36,532 nt of DNA, taken from NCBI GenBank assembly GCA_024275995.1, contig JAJRYB010000027.1, positions 1 through 36,532 of the forward strand, given 5' to 3'. Position numbers and translations under genes: made by a program. Below, piece by piece: positions 7,858 through 15,595 of the stretch. This stretch comes from Planctomycetota bacterium (GTDB lineage Bacteria; Planctomycetota; Phycisphaerae; SM23-33). Position 1 is the first letter of the stretch. Every line of letters starts with the position of its first letter. The notes under the pieces were generated by a model. The model saw only the letters and a list, made by a program, of their open reading frames with translations. It did no database searches and was not told the origin of the DNA.

Positions 7858-8971
7858 GGGAACGTCCCCTGTTTTGCAAGGCGTTACCTTCGACGATAAA
7901 ATCATAAGAGACTGCAAGAGCGGCGATAACTGGTGCATGACATGGGCGGCAGACGATCATCAATACGTTTTCATGGATGATGGTTTCGGCTGGAATGAAG
8001 AGAGAGAGTTCAACAATCGAATCTACAGGATTGTCGATACTCCGAACGGGGACGTTCCTTTCACCGCTGAAGATTTGCCCGGCTATCCGGACTACCTTGT
8101 CAGGCGAACCGGGACAGATTACGGCGGCCCCTGGTACGGATACGGGATCGTCTCCGTGGATGGCGTGCTGTACGCCTTCATCTCCCTTGCTTCGGGAGTC
8201 CGCTTCAATCTTCCTTTTGTCGGCTGCAAGCTCATTTATTCGGGAGACCTGGGCGATTCCTGGAGGCGTTTCGATGGCCTCGGTTTCGGCGAAGACCCCC
8301 GCACTCGTGATGCCGGAACGCTCTTTTTCGCTTACGAAGACAAGGAATGGCCCTTTACCTGCGTCGAAATCGTCCAGTGCGGCAAGGACAATCAACTCGC
8401 GAAGGACGAGTATGTTTACCTTTACTCCCCAAACGGGGTGAAGATGCACGAACTCAACCTCGCCAGAGTAAGAAAGGACCGGATACTCGATAAATCCGCA
8501 TACGAATACTTCGTAAAACATACCGATGACGGCGGCGCTGAATGGACGGACCGAATATCGGATCGCGGCTGCGTGCATACCTTTCCGGAAGGATGGGGCC
8601 TTTACTCCTGGCTGCCATCGGTCGTTTACAATAAACCACTGGACCTGTACATCATGGCCACCGGCGGGACGCAGAGGCCCGGTACGGGCGATCCGAACAA
8701 CCCGTTTATGCATTTCGATACGGGGAGCCTCGGGTTCTACCGGTCCGAAACCCCTTGGGGGCCTTGGACGGAATTCTACTACACGGAACAATGGTACGCC
8801 GACAGCGAACGCAACCGTCTGTATCAACCCAAACTTTCACCCAAGTGGATAAGCGATGACGGTACTGAAATGGTGCTCATCTTTTCCGATGCCCAGGCCG
8901 ACGACGCGGGGCGGTCTCACTCCACGAATTACCGCTGGAACCATCGCAAGATAACGCTGATTCTGGAGTAA
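7826..8971 (+). CDS. DUF4185-like beta-propeller protein with mobile-element-derived N-terminus
   Basis: A 381-residue protein whose body (from about residue 20) begins VTFDDKIIRDCKSGDNWCMT followed by WAADDHQYVFMDDG. This is the style of DUF4185 and related beta-propeller, glycosidase-like folds, which are usually secreted. Further blades can be followed at YGIVSVDGVLYAF, KLIYSGDLGDSWRRF and SWLPSVVYNKPLDLYIMATG. No signal peptide exists. The first 16 or so residues are encoded by the tail of the RAYT remnant and its REP unit, so the native start and any signal sequence have been lost or replaced. The gene may therefore be a 5'-truncated pseudogene or a cytoplasmic product. No GH catalytic residues were assigned. 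Family call is moderate. Confidence 0.6.
   Translation: MANKGKQTANRGTSPVLQGVTFDDKIIRDCKSGDNWCMTWAADDHQYVFMDDGFGWNEEREFNNRIYRIVDTPNGDVPFTAEDLPGYPDYLVRRTGTDYGGPWYGYGIVSVDGVLYAFISLASGVRFNLPFVGCKLIYSGDLGDSWRRFDGLGFGEDPRTRDAGTLFFAYEDKEWPFTCVEIVQCGKDNQLAKDEYVYLYSPNGVKMHELNLARVRKDRILDKSAYEYFVKHTDDGGAEWTDRISDRGCVHTFPEGWGLYSWLPSVVYNKPLDLYIMATGGTQRPGTGDPNNPFMHFDTGSLGFYRSETPWGPWTEFYYTEQWYADSERNRLYQPKLSPKWISDDGTEMVLIFSDAQADDAGRSHSTNYRWNHRKITLILE
7857..7873 (+). repeat. Right inverted REP unit of the RAYT remnant
   Basis: GGGGAACGTCCCCTGTT is the exact reverse complement of 7521-7537. It lies inside the first codons of the following DUF4185 gene and touches the RAYT stop codon. Confidence 0.8.
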
Positions 8972-9084
8972 GCGACAACATCTACATGCCGGGCTTTCCC
9001 GTTTCAACCCTGCAGGTTGAAAAGCTGATAATGGCAACGGCCTGGAATCTCTGTCGAGTTATGCAAAAACAAAAAGTTGCTGCT

Positions 9085-10113
9085 CTATGGCAGCTTTTTG
9101 CGAATGGCTTCGGCGGCGGCTGCGGGATCCTTCGCGGAGCAGACGGCTGAACATACCGCAACCCGTTTCGCCCCGGCATCCACCAGTTGCTGCACGTTTT
9201 CGGCGTTGATACCTCCGATCGGAACAATCGGAAGTTCAAACTGCTCGCTTGCTTCGCGGAGCAGGTCGGCTCCGGCGATTGGCCCGGCGTCCTTCGTTGT
9301 CGTTTCGAACATGGGCCCGACCGAAACATAGTCCGCGCCTTCGTTGAGAGCAGCCTTCGCCTGCTCGATCGAATGCGAACTGCGTCCGATGATCGCGCCC
9401 GGCCGCAACAGCCGACGCGCCTCGGCGATAGGCAGGTCGAACTGTCCCAGGTGGACCCCGTCGGCGCCGATCAACGCCGCGATATCGGGACGGTCGTTCA
9501 CGATGAGCATCTTGCCCGTCTCGTCCGTCAGTTCGCGCATCTCCGCCGTAAGGGCGAGGCGCTCGGCGTCCGAGGCTTCTTTTTCCCGAAGTTGAATCGC
9601 GTCGGCGCCTCCGGCGATTGCCGCCCGTGCGACTTCGCGAACGGAACCACGGCAGAAATTGCGTGAGATCAGCACGTACAGTTTTACCTCTGCGAATCTC
9701 GCGCCCACCTTCAAACGCCCGATAAGCCGTTGTTCGAGCGTGTATGCGTTGTACCGCATTCGTTCGATCTTCAGCGTCACGGAAGGTTCGATCACCTTCA
9801 CGTATTCCTCGATACTTCGCAGGGCGTCGCTCAAACGCTTGCATGCCGCTGTAGCAACGTCCTCGAGATTATCGCGGCGTTGTTCGGTGGGGCTGGTGAT
9901 CTCCGTGCCGATGTCTCCGGGCGTATCGCGGCTGGTGATGAACTGGTCCGACGGCATCGTGCGGAGGACCTCCACCAGGTCGCTGCGAAGGTTCTTTGCG
10001 AAGGCGGTGATGGCCGGATCGTTCAGCGCTAACCGCCCGCAGTCCTCGGCTACCCGAAGCGCCTCGCGGGCACGGTTGAAGTTCGCGTCCAGGATTCGAT
10101 AAATCTCGCGCAT
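9085..10113 (-). CDS. thiE: Thiamine-phosphate synthase, two-domain form
   Basis: A 342-residue cytosolic enzyme. Residues about 145-342 are a full ThiE barrel joining HMP-pyrophosphate and thiazole phosphate: AIQLREK, VNDRPDIAALIGADGVHLGQ, IGRSSHS, DYVSVGPMFETTTKDAG and PIVPIGGI are the conserved phosphate- and substrate-binding segments. Residues 1-140 form an extra helical domain (REIYRILDANFNRAREALRV) found in the long ThiE proteins of cyanobacteria and planctomycetes. A ribosome site AGAGG lies six bases before the ATG. The gene follows glyA on the same strand after 163 bases of repeat-like DNA, so co-transcription is possible but not shown. No TPP riboswitch was seen in that gap. Confidence 0.93.
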   Translation of the reverse strand: MREIYRILDANFNRAREALRVAEDCGRLALNDPAITAFAKNLRSDLVEVLRTMPSDQFITSRDTPGDIGTEITSPTEQRRDNLEDVATAACKRLSDALRSIEEYVKVIEPSVTLKIERMRYNAYTLEQRLIGRLKVGARFAEVKLYVLISRNFCRGSVREVARAAIAGGADAIQLREKEASDAERLALTAEMRELTDETGKMLIVNDRPDIAALIGADGVHLGQFDLPIAEARRLLRPGAIIGRSSHSIEQAKAALNEGADYVSVGPMFETTTKDAGPIAGADLLREASEQFELPIVPIGGINAENVQQLVDAGAKRVAVCSAVCSAKDPAAAAEAIRKKLP

Positions 10114-10140
10114 GGTGCACCTCTAATCCGCCCTTAGGGG

Positions 10141-10270
10141 CGGAATTTCGAAATCCGAATTTCGAATAACGAAACGAATCTGCCTTACAAGGGCCGTTGT
10201 TTGGTGATTGGTAATTGGGATTTGGATATTGTTTGTCATTTGATCTTTGGTGCTTGTGATTTGGTCGACA
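10141..10270. repeat. AT-rich simple repeat-like intergenic block between glyA and thiE
   Basis: Two low-complexity parts. The first, near 10143-10178, repeats AATTTCGAA and CGAAACGAA-like words. The second, about 10195-10265, is built from variants of TTGGTGATTGG and TTTGGATATTG words. The composition differs sharply from the GC-rich surroundings. No conserved gene is present on either strand. Confidence 0.5.
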
Positions 10271-10276
10271 TGTTCA

Positions 10277-11545
10277 TCAATCTTTGTCAGAAGCCGCCTG
10301 ATTTTTATTCGGGATCGGATATTGACGGCAGAGTTGCTCGACCGCTCCGCGAACCTTCGCGAGCGTTTCCGCGTCACCATTACTGCAAAGGACTTGGTCG
10401 ATCCATCCGGCGATCAGGCGCATCTGCTCGTCGCCCATTCCCCTGGTTGTGACGGCGGGCGTTCCGAAACGCACGCCCGTCCAGCGCGACACCTGCGGCG
10501 GATCGAACGGAATGGGGTTGGCGTTAGTTATCAGGGCGGCGCCGTCCAGCCAGCTCGCCGCCGAGTGCGAGGTCAACTTCTCGTTGCGAGAGTGCAGGTC
10601 CAGGAGCATCAGGTGGTTGTCCGTCCCGCCGGAGACCAATCGCCATCCCTTTTCAATGAGCGATTCGGCGAGGGTTTTGGCGTTGGACACTATCCGGCGA
10701 GCGTAGTCCTTGAACTGAGGCTGCATCGCTTCGTGGAAAGCCACCGCCTTTGCCGCCGCGACGTGCATCAGCGGTCCGCCCTGCAGGCCCGGGAACACCG
10801 CCCGGTCGATCGCCCTGGCGTACTCCTTCCTGCAGAGGATAATACCTCCGCGGGGTCCGCGAAGGGTCTTGTGGTTCGTCGTCGTTACGAACGTGCTGTG
10901 TGGGATGGGGCAGGGGTGCACGCCTCCGACCACCAGCCCGGCGATGTGGGCGATGTCGCTCAGCAGCGGACAGCCGACTTCCTCGGCGATCTTCCCGAAG
11001 GCTTCGAAGTCGATCGTTCGCGGATAGGACGACGCCCCGGCAATGAGCATGTCCGGCCTCTCCGCCAGTGCCTGCTCGCGAACGTGATCCATGTCCAGCA
11101 TTTCGGTGTCCTTCTCGACGCCGTAGCTGGCGACCTTGTACAGCATGCCCGAAATGTTGGCGTCTTTTCCGTGCGAGAGATGCCCGCCGTGGGCGAGTTC
11201 CATGCCCATGATCTTCGCGCCGGGTTTGAGCACCGCGAAGTAAACCGCCAGGTTCGCACTGGTTCCGCTGTGCGGTTGGACGTTCGCATGTTCGGCGCCG
11301 AACAGCTCCTTGGCGCGATCGATGCAAAGTTGCTCCACGTCGTCGGCGTTCTCGCAGCCGCGATAGCACCGCTTCTTCGGATAACCCTCGGCGTACTTGT
11401 CTGTCAGGATACTTCCCAGCGCCTCCAGCACCGCCGGGGAAACATGATTCTCCGAAGCGATCAACTCCAGAGTGTTGTTCTGGCGGGACTGTTCGTTTTT
11501 GATGATCTGTGCGATGCGGGGGTCGACATCTTCCAATTGGCTCAT
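10277..11545 (-). CDS. glyA: Serine hydroxymethyltransferase
   Basis: A 422-residue PLP enzyme that interconverts serine and glycine and charges tetrahydrofolate with a one-carbon unit. Recognised by LELIASENHVSPAVLEALGS, the YAEGYPKKRCYRGCENAD stretch, PHSGTSANLAVYFAVL, and the PLP-lysine segment TTTNHKTLRGPRGG with the lysine at about K226. The C-terminal domain is complete (VRFGTPAVTTRGMGDEQM). The ATG is preceded eight bases upstream by AGGAG. The length is usual. It lies upstream of thiE on the same strand, linking one-carbon and cofactor metabolism, although the spacing between them is large. Confidence 0.97.
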   Translation of the reverse strand: MSQLEDVDPRIAQIIKNEQSRQNNTLELIASENHVSPAVLEALGSILTDKYAEGYPKKRCYRGCENADDVEQLCIDRAKELFGAEHANVQPHSGTSANLAVYFAVLKPGAKIMGMELAHGGHLSHGKDANISGMLYKVASYGVEKDTEMLDMDHVREQALAERPDMLIAGASSYPRTIDFEAFGKIAEEVGCPLLSDIAHIAGLVVGGVHPCPIPHSTFVTTTNHKTLRGPRGGIILCRKEYARAIDRAVFPGLQGGPLMHVAAAKAVAFHEAMQPQFKDYARRIVSNAKTLAESLIEKGWRLVSGGTDNHLMLLDLHSRNEKLTSHSAASWLDGAALITNANPIPFDPPQVSRWTGVRFGTPAVTTRGMGDEQMRLIAGWIDQVLCSNGDAETLAKVRGAVEQLCRQYPIPNKNQAASDKD

Positions 11546-11662
11546 GCAGCGGGCTCCTGGCGAAATCTTCCGGTGAAATCTTTTATCGAAAAATCCTCGG
11601 AGAGGGTACTGTACCGGCCGGCCGGTTCGGAATCAAATCGCAAAGCCCCGAAGCTGTTCCAT

Positions 11663-13354
11663 CTACTTGTCGAATTTCTCGGCGCAGGTCGCGTAGACGA
11701 CGAAAAATTGCCCCGACGCCTGAAGCGGTTCCACCGTGCGTTTGACCCGGCCGTATCCACCGGACGGACGATATTTCGCGGACGAGCGTTTCACGACGCC
11801 CTCAATCACCGATAGCGGAATGAAGCTGTCGTCTCCACCGTCGTCCGACTGGGCATCCGTTTTGCCCGCCAGGAAGCCCGCCAGGACGCCGTCCGGCGTA
11901 ACGAGAGGAGACGCCGCCTCGCCGGCTGCCAGTCGCATCGACACCGCGAGCATCCCGTCTTTGCCAACCTCGGTAATCGTCCCGGGAATTTTTCGCACGC
12001 CGCGCCCCATTTCCTCGAACAATCCCAGCCCGCACGTCACGACCGTCTGCCCTTTCTCGAAGGTGGGCGCATCTTCGTCTTTACCGCCGACCTTCACGGG
12101 CGTAAACGTGTAATCGGCGACGTTTACGATCACCACGGGCGGTTTCTTTTTCCCCCGACCGTAATACCTCGAACGCCTCACGTCGCCGCGAACGAGCGTT
12201 CCGTCGTCCACGCGGATGAATACTTCCAGGGCGTTGGCGACTGCCTCGGCGTCCACCAGCAGGCTGGAAGGTCCGACGGGAACGCCGACGGCCTGTCGAA
12301 ACACAAGCCGATGGTAGGGCAGGCGCGGAAGCTCGTGATCGCGCGTGCGAACGACTTTTCCGGGCAGCAGCCAGGTGGTCTTCGTCGTGGAGTACGCCCG
12401 GCGCGACGAGCTGTCCGTGTATTGCGAGAGCTGCCGGGTGAGTTTCTGGAAGCTCGGCCGCTGCATGTATGCGCCGGGGACTTTTTTTATCGCCTCCCGC
12501 GCCAATCGCACCGCTTCGACGGTGTCAGGCTGGAGAGTGAGCACCGTCGAGAACGCCTCCAGCGAATCCAGTTCGCGTTTCAGTTGCGTCATCGCCAGCG
12601 CCCTGCCCTGGTGGAACGCCGCGATGCGCGGCGCCAGGCGGACGCATTTGCGGAACTGCGCCTCGGCGAGGGAAAAGTTTTTCGCTTCGTAAGCAGCCAC
12701 GCCGACCATGAAGGTTCGCAGGAGCGGGTCGGCGATGGTCCGGGCGGCCTGCTGGAGCTTGACGTTCGACGTGGCGATTTTGCGGTTCCGCTCCGCCTTT
12801 TCCCGCCGGTTCTTCGGCCTGCGGCTTGTCGCGTCGCGATAGAGCTTCAGGGCTTCGCCTGCGAGCGATTCGAACGTCTCCTGCCGGCGGATGAACTCTG
12901 TCGGCGCCAGCCATTGGTTGACTCCGACGTTCCGTTTACCGTCGTGTGCGAGCGCGCGCCATCGCTTGATGGATTCGCTCAACTCGAAGGCGGCAGTACC
13001 GGCAGGCATGCTTTTCAGGTTCCGCATGAACAGGAAAATGACCGGTTCGGGCAGCATCGCACGCTCGATCGAGAACGTCCTGCCGCCCACCGGCAGAACG
13101 GAAGACGATCCACCCTGCGTCCGGGCAGGCTGCGTCGGCGTTTTGGGCGGTGAGGGCAGCGCCTTTTTCTCGATGTGAACGACTTGATCCTGGGAGAAGG
13201 TCAGCGTGCCCATCGCCATCTTTACGATGACCTTTCCCTCGCGACGCGTGACGGCGCCCTCGTACTTCCTGCCGTTCTTGAGGTACACGACGTCCGCCTG
13301 CGCCGACGACGCAAGAAACATGCAGCACGTCAGCAGCAGGGTTGTCTTGCGCAT
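11663..13354 (-). CDS. Secreted TPR protein with degenerate trypsin-like domain
   Basis: A 563-residue protein. The start at 13354 is preferred (GGGAG eight bases upstream) because it gives a clean signal peptide (MRKTTLLLTCCMFLASSAQA); another in-frame ATG lies at 13369. Mature part: a small beta domain DVVYLKNGRKYEGAVTRREG, then a low-complexity proline/threonine linker. A helical TPR-like region follows (NFSLAEAQFRKCVRLAPR, then ELDSLEAFSTVLTLQPDT). The C-terminal half recalls an S1 protease fold: VGPSSLLVDAEAVANALEVF, then GEAASPLVTPDGVLAGFLAG near the end. At the position of the usual GDSGGP motif it has GEAASP, so the serine nucleophile appears lost. It is probably a periplasmic scaffold or binding protein. 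The protease resemblance is inference. Confidence 0.6.
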   Translation of the reverse strand: MRKTTLLLTCCMFLASSAQADVVYLKNGRKYEGAVTRREGKVIVKMAMGTLTFSQDQVVHIEKKALPSPPKTPTQPARTQGGSSSVLPVGGRTFSIERAMLPEPVIFLFMRNLKSMPAGTAAFELSESIKRWRALAHDGKRNVGVNQWLAPTEFIRRQETFESLAGEALKLYRDATSRRPKNRREKAERNRKIATSNVKLQQAARTIADPLLRTFMVGVAAYEAKNFSLAEAQFRKCVRLAPRIAAFHQGRALAMTQLKRELDSLEAFSTVLTLQPDTVEAVRLAREAIKKVPGAYMQRPSFQKLTRQLSQYTDSSSRRAYSTTKTTWLLPGKVVRTRDHELPRLPYHRLVFRQAVGVPVGPSSLLVDAEAVANALEVFIRVDDGTLVRGDVRRSRYYGRGKKKPPVVIVNVADYTFTPVKVGGKDEDAPTFEKGQTVVTCGLGLFEEMGRGVRKIPGTITEVGKDGMLAVSMRLAAGEAASPLVTPDGVLAGFLAGKTDAQSDDGGDDSFIPLSVIEGVVKRSSAKYRPSGGYGRVKRTVEPLQASGQFFVVYATCAEKFDK

Positions 13355-13540
13355 TTCGCTTGCTCCCATATTTCCTTCCGATAAGTTTAACGCGGAAGTT
13401 TCTCCGGCGTTACGCAAATGTATCGCACCGCGGGTGCGACGGAAACGTTTTTCCGCGCGAACGAATCGTTCCGCCCTGTCGTTCAGATAGTGCCGCCGCG
13501 ACGTCGCGCCCGCAATATCAATGCCGGACGGACCGCCGCC

Positions 13541-13549
13541 TGATAGAAT
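13541..13549 (+). promoter_or_regulatory. Candidate extended -10 promoter for the DsbD gene
   Basis: TGaTAGAAT matches an extended -10 element 40 bases before the preferred ATG at 13589. No convincing -35 box is visible. Confidence 0.35.
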
Positions 13550-13588
13550 GTCGGCGTCTTGCGGCTGGGATATGGATGGAGAATAAGG

Positions 13589-15508
13589 ATGCCTGCCATG
13601 CGATCGTGCCTTATTGCGTTGATGGTAACGACGGCTGCGATGACGCCGCTGATTGCCCAGGAGTTGCTTCCCGGCGATCTGCTGAACGGGCAATCCGTTT
13701 CGCCCGCGGCGAAATATATTTCCGTGAGCGCCGTTTCGTCGCACACGCGCGTATCGCCAGGGCAGAGCTTCCACGTAGCGCTCGTCATGAAGATAGCCGA
13801 CGGGTGGTACTATTACAGTGCCGATCCCGGCGTCTCCGGCGACTTCAAGCCCCAGGCGGGCAGTATCGAATCGTCCGCAGGTGATTGGAAGGTCGCCCCG
13901 GCGCTCTGGCCGGCCGATCAGCGAACGCTGACGGACCTGGGAGACCGGCAGGCGTATTTCAACGTCTACAAGAAGCGGGCTGTGTTTTTCGTTCCGGTAA
14001 CGGTGCCGAAAAACGCCGCAGGCCAAAAGACCATCGAGATAACCCCGGACGGGCAGATTTGCTCCACGACAGGCCAGTGCATACCGCTCAGTGGTTTCGG
14101 TGGGCAGGGCGAACGAGGAGTCCTCACGGCGTTGGTGACGGTGCAGGTTGGCGCCGAACCGATAGGTAATCCCCAATGGAATGAAACATTTACAAAAAAC
14201 CTCGCCGCCGCCATGCCGGTCGAAAAACTCCGCGCCTCGCATGTCGAGGCGCCCAGAGGCCTCTCGGGGATGCTTCCGGCGGCGTCCCAAATGGCGGACC
14301 TGGACTTGTGGGCGGGACTTGGACTGGCGCTGCTGGCGGGGCTTTCGCTGAACATCATGCCATGCGTGCTTCCTATTATCCCGCTGCGAATCTACAGCCT
14401 GGTGAAAATGGCGCACGAATCGCGGCGCAGGTACGTAACACTGGGACTGACGTTCGCCGCCGGGATTGTTCTGTTCTTCGTGGCGCTCGGCGCGGTCAAC
14501 GTGGTGCTCAAGCTGACCGCGAGCGGAACGCTGGACATCAACGAGCATTTCAAATACCCAGCCGTGCGCATCGCCATCGCAATGGTGCTCCTGACGCTTT
14601 CGGCGAACCTGTTCGGCCTGTTCAACGTAACCGTTCCATCGAAGGTTGCGTCTCTCGGGGCAGGCGCGGAAGCCAAAGGGCATCTTTCCGCGCTCGGAAT
14701 GGGGTTCATGATGGCGGTCCTCTCCACGCCGTGCAGCTTCTGGCTGATGGCGATGACGCTGGGATGGGCGCAGTTGCAGTCATTGTGGCTGGGAACGCTG
14801 GCGCTGGTGCTTATCGGCGTTGGGATGGGAGCGCCGCATGCGCTTCTGGCGGCGTTTCCGAGCCTCGTTCGCCACCTGCCCAAACCGGGCAGATGGATGG
14901 AGCTTTTCAAGCAGACGATGGGCTTCCTGCTGCTCCCGGCGGTGCTTTGGCTGCTCAGTACGCTCTACGAGGGGAGCGCCTGGCCGTTCTGGGTCGCAGG
15001 GTTCGGGCTGGTGCTTGTGTTCGGGCTTTGGATGTGGGGTACGTGGGTGCGATACGATGCGCCGCTGAAGAAAAAGTTGATCGTTCGCGGTCTGGCGGTG
15101 GCGATGGTCATATCGGCAGGCGCCTGGATGCTTCCACAGCCGGCGCCTCCGCTCGTGAAGTTCGAACCGTTCGACCTCGGACGAATCGTCCAGGCAAGGA
15201 AAGACGGGCAAATCGTGCTCGTAAAAGTCACGGCTGCGTGGTGCACCTCCTGCAAGGAACTGGACTGGACGGTGTTCAATACTCATGCCGCCGCCGAGGC
15301 GTTCAAGAAGTATAACGTCGCGACGATAACGGCGGACGTAACCAACACGCGCAACGCCGCGAGCAGATGGCTGGCGAAAACGTTCGGCGGGGCGCCGCCG
15401 ATGGCGATCATCTATCCCGCCGACGGGGGCGAACCATTCGTGAAAGTCGGCATGTTCTCGATGGACGATCTGGTGAAGTGGCTGGACCGCGCCGGCCGTG
15501 GACGGTAA
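13589..15508 (+). CDS. dsbD: Thiol:disulfide interchange protein DsbD (three-domain)
   Basis: A 639-residue inner-membrane reductase that moves electrons from cytoplasmic thioredoxin to periplasmic thiols. The ATG at 13589 has GGAG seven bases upstream and gives a signal peptide. All three cysteine pairs are present: the periplasmic alpha domain C158/C164 (CSTTGQC), the membrane CcdA-like domain C259 (NIMPCVLPIIP) and C382 (STPCSFW), and the C-terminal thioredoxin-like domain C552/C555 (AWCTSC). About eight membrane helices lie between residues 235 and 515. The architecture is that of a full DsbD rather than a lone CcdA. A hairpin six bases after the stop may end or stabilise the message. Confidence is high. 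Confidence 0.92.
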   Translation: MPAMRSCLIALMVTTAAMTPLIAQELLPGDLLNGQSVSPAAKYISVSAVSSHTRVSPGQSFHVALVMKIADGWYYYSADPGVSGDFKPQAGSIESSAGDWKVAPALWPADQRTLTDLGDRQAYFNVYKKRAVFFVPVTVPKNAAGQKTIEITPDGQICSTTGQCIPLSGFGGQGERGVLTALVTVQVGAEPIGNPQWNETFTKNLAAAMPVEKLRASHVEAPRGLSGMLPAASQMADLDLWAGLGLALLAGLSLNIMPCVLPIIPLRIYSLVKMAHESRRRYVTLGLTFAAGIVLFFVALGAVNVVLKLTASGTLDINEHFKYPAVRIAIAMVLLTLSANLFGLFNVTVPSKVASLGAGAEAKGHLSALGMGFMMAVLSTPCSFWLMAMTLGWAQLQSLWLGTLALVLIGVGMGAPHALLAAFPSLVRHLPKPGRWMELFKQTMGFLLLPAVLWLLSTLYEGSAWPFWVAGFGLVLVFGLWMWGTWVRYDAPLKKKLIVRGLAVAMVISAGAWMLPQPAPPLVKFEPFDLGRIVQARKDGQIVLVKVTAAWCTSCKELDWTVFNTHAAAEAFKKYNVATITADVTNTRNAASRWLAKTFGGAPPMAIIYPADGGEPFVKVGMFSMDDLVKWLDRAGRGR

Positions 15509-15513
15509 AACAG

Positions 15514-15543
15514 ACAGTCCACGGAAGGCTTTCGGTGGGCTGT
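15514..15543 (+). repeat. 30-base dispersed hairpin, copy 1
   Basis: ACAGTCCAC and GTGGGCTGT pair (one T-G wobble) around a 12-base loop, directly after the dsbD stop. A closely related copy lies at 21720-21749. No T-tract follows, so it is not a standard intrinsic terminator. Confidence 0.6.
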
Positions 15544-15595
15544 AACTGGGCGAAGGAATTTCTCGCATGGCAGAGGTGGACTGACGAGAAGGAGA

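Noticed and set aside
8045-8058. AACGGGGACGTTCC inside the DUF4185 gene resembles the REP unit.
   Set aside because: Only a partial match inside conserved-looking coding sequence; probably chance.
10247-11815. Long plus-strand frame of 522 codons opposite glyA.
   Set aside because: Shadow frame; glyA on the minus strand is certain.
11663-14683. A 1006-residue open frame on the minus strand extending past the signal peptide at 13354.
   Set aside because: The extension overlaps the DsbD gene and has no recognisable content; the signal peptide and ribosome site place the start at 13354.
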